NCBI GenBank assembly: GCA_964586835.1
Contig: CAZPIC010000033.1
Location: forward strand, 1 to 24,206
Reading direction: 5' to 3'
Length of the DNA: 24,206 nt
Origin: CAZLYF01 sp964586835
GTDB taxonomy: Bacteria; Bacillota; Clostridia; Christensenellales; Aristaeellaceae
Shown here: positions 21,313 through 24,206 of the stretch, one piece after another
Layout: each line of letters opens with the position of its first letter
Numbering within the stretch: the first letter of the stretch is position 1
Translations under genes and position numbers: made by a program
The notes under the pieces: model-generated
What the model saw: only the letters and a program-made list of their open reading frames with translations
What the model was told of the DNA's origin: nothing
Database searches by the model: none

Positions 21313-24072
21313 ATGAGCAAGTGGCGTGACATGGACGACAGCCTGCCCGATACGGGGAGGGGGGGGGCGTCGGCCGGACGTGGCGCAGGCAGGCGGCGAT
21401 TGTTCAGACAGCGCACGCAAAAGCCCGGCTTTGTCCTGGCGGTTATGGTCAGCACCTTTCATATGGCTGTGCTGCTGGTCCTTATCGCCGCTCTGGCGGG
21501 CATCGGCGCTGTCCTGGGGGTTGCAAAGGCGTATATGGAGACAGCCCCGGCGCTGGATATAGAGAAAATCGACGACCAGGCCCAGACCTCCTTTTTCTAT
21601 GATGCGGAGAATAACCTGATCACAGATTACAAGGGGACAGAAAACCGCATCATGGTCAGCATCAGCACGATGCCCAGCCAGCTGCGCAACGCCTTTATCG
21701 CCGTGGAAGACGCGAGGTTTTATCACCATAACGGGATAGATGTCAAGCGCATATTTGGTGCCTTCATCACCAACTTTGTGACCGGATCCCACCAGGGCGG
21801 GTCGACCATCACCCAGCAGCTCATTAAAAAGACGCTGCTGTCTGATGAACTAAGTTACAAGCGAAAAATACAGGAAGCCTTCCTCGCGATGCAGCTTGAG
21901 TCCCGCTACACCAAGGACGAGATCCTTGAAAGCTACCTCAATACCATCTATCTTGGCGAAAACTATTACGGCGTCAAGGTGGCAGCCACAGGCTTCTTTG
22001 GAAAAGAGTTAGACGCGCTGTCCCTGCGTGAGTGTGCGATGCTGGCCGGTATGACCAACAACCCGTACTACTACAATTGCCGCAGAAACTACTATCAAAG
22101 GTCTTCCGAAACGACGGACTATCCGGCCATCACTAACAACAGAACCAACTATGTTCTGCGCATGATGTATGAAAACCAGTTCATTACCCATGAGCAATAC
22201 ACCCAAGCCCTTGATCCGGGCGCTGCCCAGGTGCTCAGAGAATCTCCCGAGGCCAAGTCCCTTTATCCCTATGTGCACTATGTAGAGTATGCCGTTAAGG
22301 ATGTAGTCAATACCTTTCTTCGCCTGAAAGGTCTGGAGGATACCGCAGCCAACCGCTCCGCCATGGAGCGTGAGCTTCGCGTAGGCGGTTACCGGGTGTA
22401 CCTTGCGCTGGATACGCAGATACAGTCGACGGTCGAGCAGACGCTTTCCGGGTATAAGGATTATCCGAGCATGCGAGACCCCACGGATAAAGTCTATCGT
22501 GCGCATAACAGCGATGGAACCTATCTGGAACTCGCACAGCCACAGGCCTGTGCGGTTGTCCTGGATTACCGCACGGGCGAACTAAAGGCCATTGTCGGTA
22601 GCCGAACGCCGCCGGAACAGAGAAAGACGCTCAACCGGGCAACGGATATGAACATGCCCGTGGGAAGTGCGATCAAGCCCATATCAGTCTATGCGCCCGC
22701 CTTTGACCAGGGAGCAGGCGGCGGTTCCATTGTATATAATATGCCTATTCCGATCCCAGGATGGCGGGGGGCAGACCAAAAGGACACCTGGCCCAAGAAT
22801 TATGGCGGCTCAAGCTACAGAGGGCCGGAGTCGATGCGCACGGCCCTCGTCAAGAGCGATAATACAGCCGCAGCGCAGGCGCTTATGAACTATGTTGGGG
22901 TGGAGCGCTCCGTGGATTACCTTCTCAGGCTCGGTGTCGGCAGAGAACGGATCAGTGAAACGCCCTTTGGCGTGGCCCTTGGAAGCAGTGGCATCTCAGC
23001 TGTGGAAATGGCTGTAGCCTTTGGCGTACTGGGAAACGGGGGGATTTATCAGTCCCCGATCTCGTTTCTGGGGATCCTGGACAGCGAAGGAAACGTGGTT
23101 TATGACAGCCATGCAAACCAGGCCAGGAGAATGGTGTTTAAGCCATCAGCCGCCTGGCTGACGGTTGATATCCTCAAGGATGCTGTCAAATCGGGCACTG
23201 GGAAGGAAGCCCGGATGAACGGACAGACCGTTGCAGGCAAGACGGGGACGAACAGCGAGCAGAAGGGCGTTTTCTTTGCAGGCTTGACGGGGTGGTATGC
23301 CGGCACGGTGTGGATTGGGCATGACAACTACAAGCCACTATCGAGCAAGACAACGGGGGGCAACAGCGCAGCCAAGCTGTGGAAGGCCTTCATGGAGCCC
23401 ATTCACACGGGTAAAAAACTCTCAAACAGGAACATCCTGGAGGGATCCCCGGAGGATTATGGGCTGCGGAAGGTGACAACGTGTGCGGTGAGCGGTCAGC
23501 TGGCAACCTCCTCGTGCAGCAAAGACGCGCTTGGTTACGGTACGGTGACGGATTACTGGCCAGAGGAGTCTGTGCCCAGGTCCAGCTGTCAGATGCATGT
23601 GGATGTCACGGTATGCACCCAATCCAATATGCTTGCCTCGGATTTCTGTCCTGGTAATTTGCGCAGTACGCGCGGGGTGCTGATCCTGCCTCAAGGACAT
23701 CCTTTGCAGCAGGTGATAGGAACCCGTTATGAGGCCGTTCTTGCGGACTATCTCGGCCCATATGCGACGCTAAGGTTCACCTCCGATCCGAATGCAAACG
23801 CAGCCATTCTGTCGTCGCTCCGCTGTTCTCTGCACGACAGCGGACAAAACGGACAGCAGTCCATCGCGCTCGCGCCCTTTATGGAAGATGCGCAGACCCT
23901 TGTAACGATGGCCTATGGTATACTCGATGCCCTTCCACCCGATTCGCCAGCCTACCCGGAGCTGTCTTCTGCGCTTGTCAGTCTCAGTGAGACCATCAGC
24001 CAGAACCCTTCCATGGAAGAACTGGCGTATGCCATGGGGCGGCTGACGCAGGCTATGGCGGAAGCGCGCTGA
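21313..24072 (+). CDS. Class A penicillin-binding protein (bifunctional PBP1A type)
   Basis: Builds and cross-links peptidoglycan outside the membrane. It has 919 residues. A basic cytoplasmic N-terminus is followed by one membrane helix (about 50-72). The glycosyltransferase-51 domain has EDARFYHHNG with catalytic Glu132, GGSTITQQ (162-169) and KDEILESYLNTIYLG from 201. The transpeptidase domain has SxxK at Ser452-Lys455, SDN at 515-517 and KTGT from Lys643. After this a tail of about 200 residues carries several Cys (CAVSG, SSC, SSCQ, TVCTQ, DFCPG) and a helical end. I start at 21313, 6 bases after GGAGG; the upstream ATG at 21286 lacks a ribosome site. All active-site residues are present. 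Confidence 0.95.
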   Translation: MSKWRDMDDSLPDTGRGGASAGRGAGRRRLFRQRTQKPGFVLAVMVSTFHMAVLLVLIAALAGIGAVLGVAKAYMETAPALDIEKIDDQAQTSFFYDAENNLITDYKGTENRIMVSISTMPSQLRNAFIAVEDARFYHHNGIDVKRIFGAFITNFVTGSHQGGSTITQQLIKKTLLSDELSYKRKIQEAFLAMQLESRYTKDEILESYLNTIYLGENYYGVKVAATGFFGKELDALSLRECAMLAGMTNNPYYYNCRRNYYQRSSETTDYPAITNNRTNYVLRMMYENQFITHEQYTQALDPGAAQVLRESPEAKSLYPYVHYVEYAVKDVVNTFLRLKGLEDTAANRSAMERELRVGGYRVYLALDTQIQSTVEQTLSGYKDYPSMRDPTDKVYRAHNSDGTYLELAQPQACAVVLDYRTGELKAIVGSRTPPEQRKTLNRATDMNMPVGSAIKPISVYAPAFDQGAGGGSIVYNMPIPIPGWRGADQKDTWPKNYGGSSYRGPESMRTALVKSDNTAAAQALMNYVGVERSVDYLLRLGVGRERISETPFGVALGSSGISAVEMAVAFGVLGNGGIYQSPISFLGILDSEGNVVYDSHANQARRMVFKPSAAWLTVDILKDAVKSGTGKEARMNGQTVAGKTGTNSEQKGVFFAGLTGWYAGTVWIGHDNYKPLSSKTTGGNSAAKLWKAFMEPIHTGKKLSNRNILEGSPEDYGLRKVTTCAVSGQLATSSCSKDALGYGTVTDYWPEESVPRSSCQMHVDVTVCTQSNMLASDFCPGNLRSTRGVLILPQGHPLQQVIGTRYEAVLADYLGPYATLRFTSDPNANAAILSSLRCSLHDSGQNGQQSIALAPFMEDAQTLVTMAYGILDALPPDSPAYPELSSALVSLSETISQNPSMEELAYAMGRLTQAMAEAR

Positions 24073-24206
24073 TGCGGGGACGGTTCTGATAGCTGCGGGT
24101 CCGGTGCCCGGGCCAACGGAGGGCTCATGGCGTGACCGTTGTGGCGGTTGTCAGGGCTAACGCATGAACGATTTATCTCGATTGTATTATGAATTATTAA
24201 CAAATA
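24073..24206. other. Downstream region of the PBP gene with hairpin
   Basis: A 7-bp hairpin GGTCCGG-TGC-CCGGGCC lies at 24098-24114 with no T-run after it, so it is only a weak terminator candidate. The last 40 bases turn sharply AT-rich, unlike the rest of the window. Confidence 0.35.
24164..24206 (+). CDS. Possible start of a further gene (cut by window edge)
   Basis: An ATG at 24164 opens a frame reading MNDLSRLYYELLTN up to the window end. A weak CAGGG lies before it. With only 14 codons no family can be named, and the AT-rich stretch could equally be a promoter. Confidence 0.2.
   Translation, partial: MNDLSRLYYELLTN

Noticed and set aside
21133..21792. Upstream extension of the repeat-domain protein by 220 codons
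   Set aside because: It would run antisense through the PBP start and promoter and place the signal peptide in the middle of the protein.
1..24206. CRISPR array, insertion sequence, prophage or defence island
   Set aside because: No regularly spaced repeats, terminal repeats, transposase, integrase, toxin-antitoxin or nuclease gene could be found on either strand.

Overview
The window reads as a chromosomal segment of a G+C-rich anaerobic Firmicute (Clostridia). The grounds are a coenzyme-B12 glutamate mutase / methylaspartate ammonia-lyase operon (a clostridial amino-acid fermentation route), TTGACA/TATAAT-type promoters with AGGAGG-type ribosome sites, an AraM-type glycerol-1-phosphate dehydrogenase, and a DUF4956-VTC pair. 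The Christensenellales are one plausible home, but this is inference from style, not from a marker gene. No transposase, integrase, phage gene or CRISPR array is visible.

Layout. (1) 70-5650, plus strand: promoter, glmS, glmL, glmE, mal and a P-loop protein of unknown role, closed by a terminator. (2) 5650-8532, minus strand: DUF4956 membrane protein, VTC-domain protein and rlmD from one promoter. (3) 8700-12462, plus strand: alr, a small membrane protein, rsmD, coaD and a coiled-coil protein, closely packed. (4) 12389-12812: a 424-bp gene-poor stretch with a strong hairpin, a perfect 14-bp palindrome and a promoter. (5) 12813-13307: a basic-tailed coiled-coil protein. (6) 13440-17413, minus strand: rbsA-rbsC-rbsB ribose ABC transporter. 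(7) 17508-17634: a lone tRNA-Arg(ACG) with its own promoter and terminator. (8) 17662-21227, minus strand: a secreted/anchored repeat-domain protein followed by araM. (9) 21271-24072, plus strand: a class A penicillin-binding protein, divergent from the repeat-domain protein. (10) 24073-24206: a trailing piece ending in AT-rich DNA.

Function. GlmS and GlmE convert glutamate to 3-methylaspartate, GlmL should maintain the B12 enzyme, and Mal deaminates the product to mesaconate. The residues known to bind substrate or perform catalysis in GlmE and Mal are present, nearly all at the published positions, so the module should be active. The later steps (mesaconase, citramalate lyase) are not in the window. 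RbsB keeps nearly all known ribose contacts, so the ABC system is probably a true ribose importer.

The most interesting points are the P-loop protein with a tRNA-synthetase-SAD-like tail in the glutamate mutase operon, the DUF4956-VTC pair without its usual CotH partner, RbsB without a lipobox, RbsC with an extra two-helix N-terminus, and the repeat-domain anchor protein divergent from the PBP. I found no defence island or other clearly new multi-gene system. Coordinates and starts were worked out by hand from the sequence; no database search was run.
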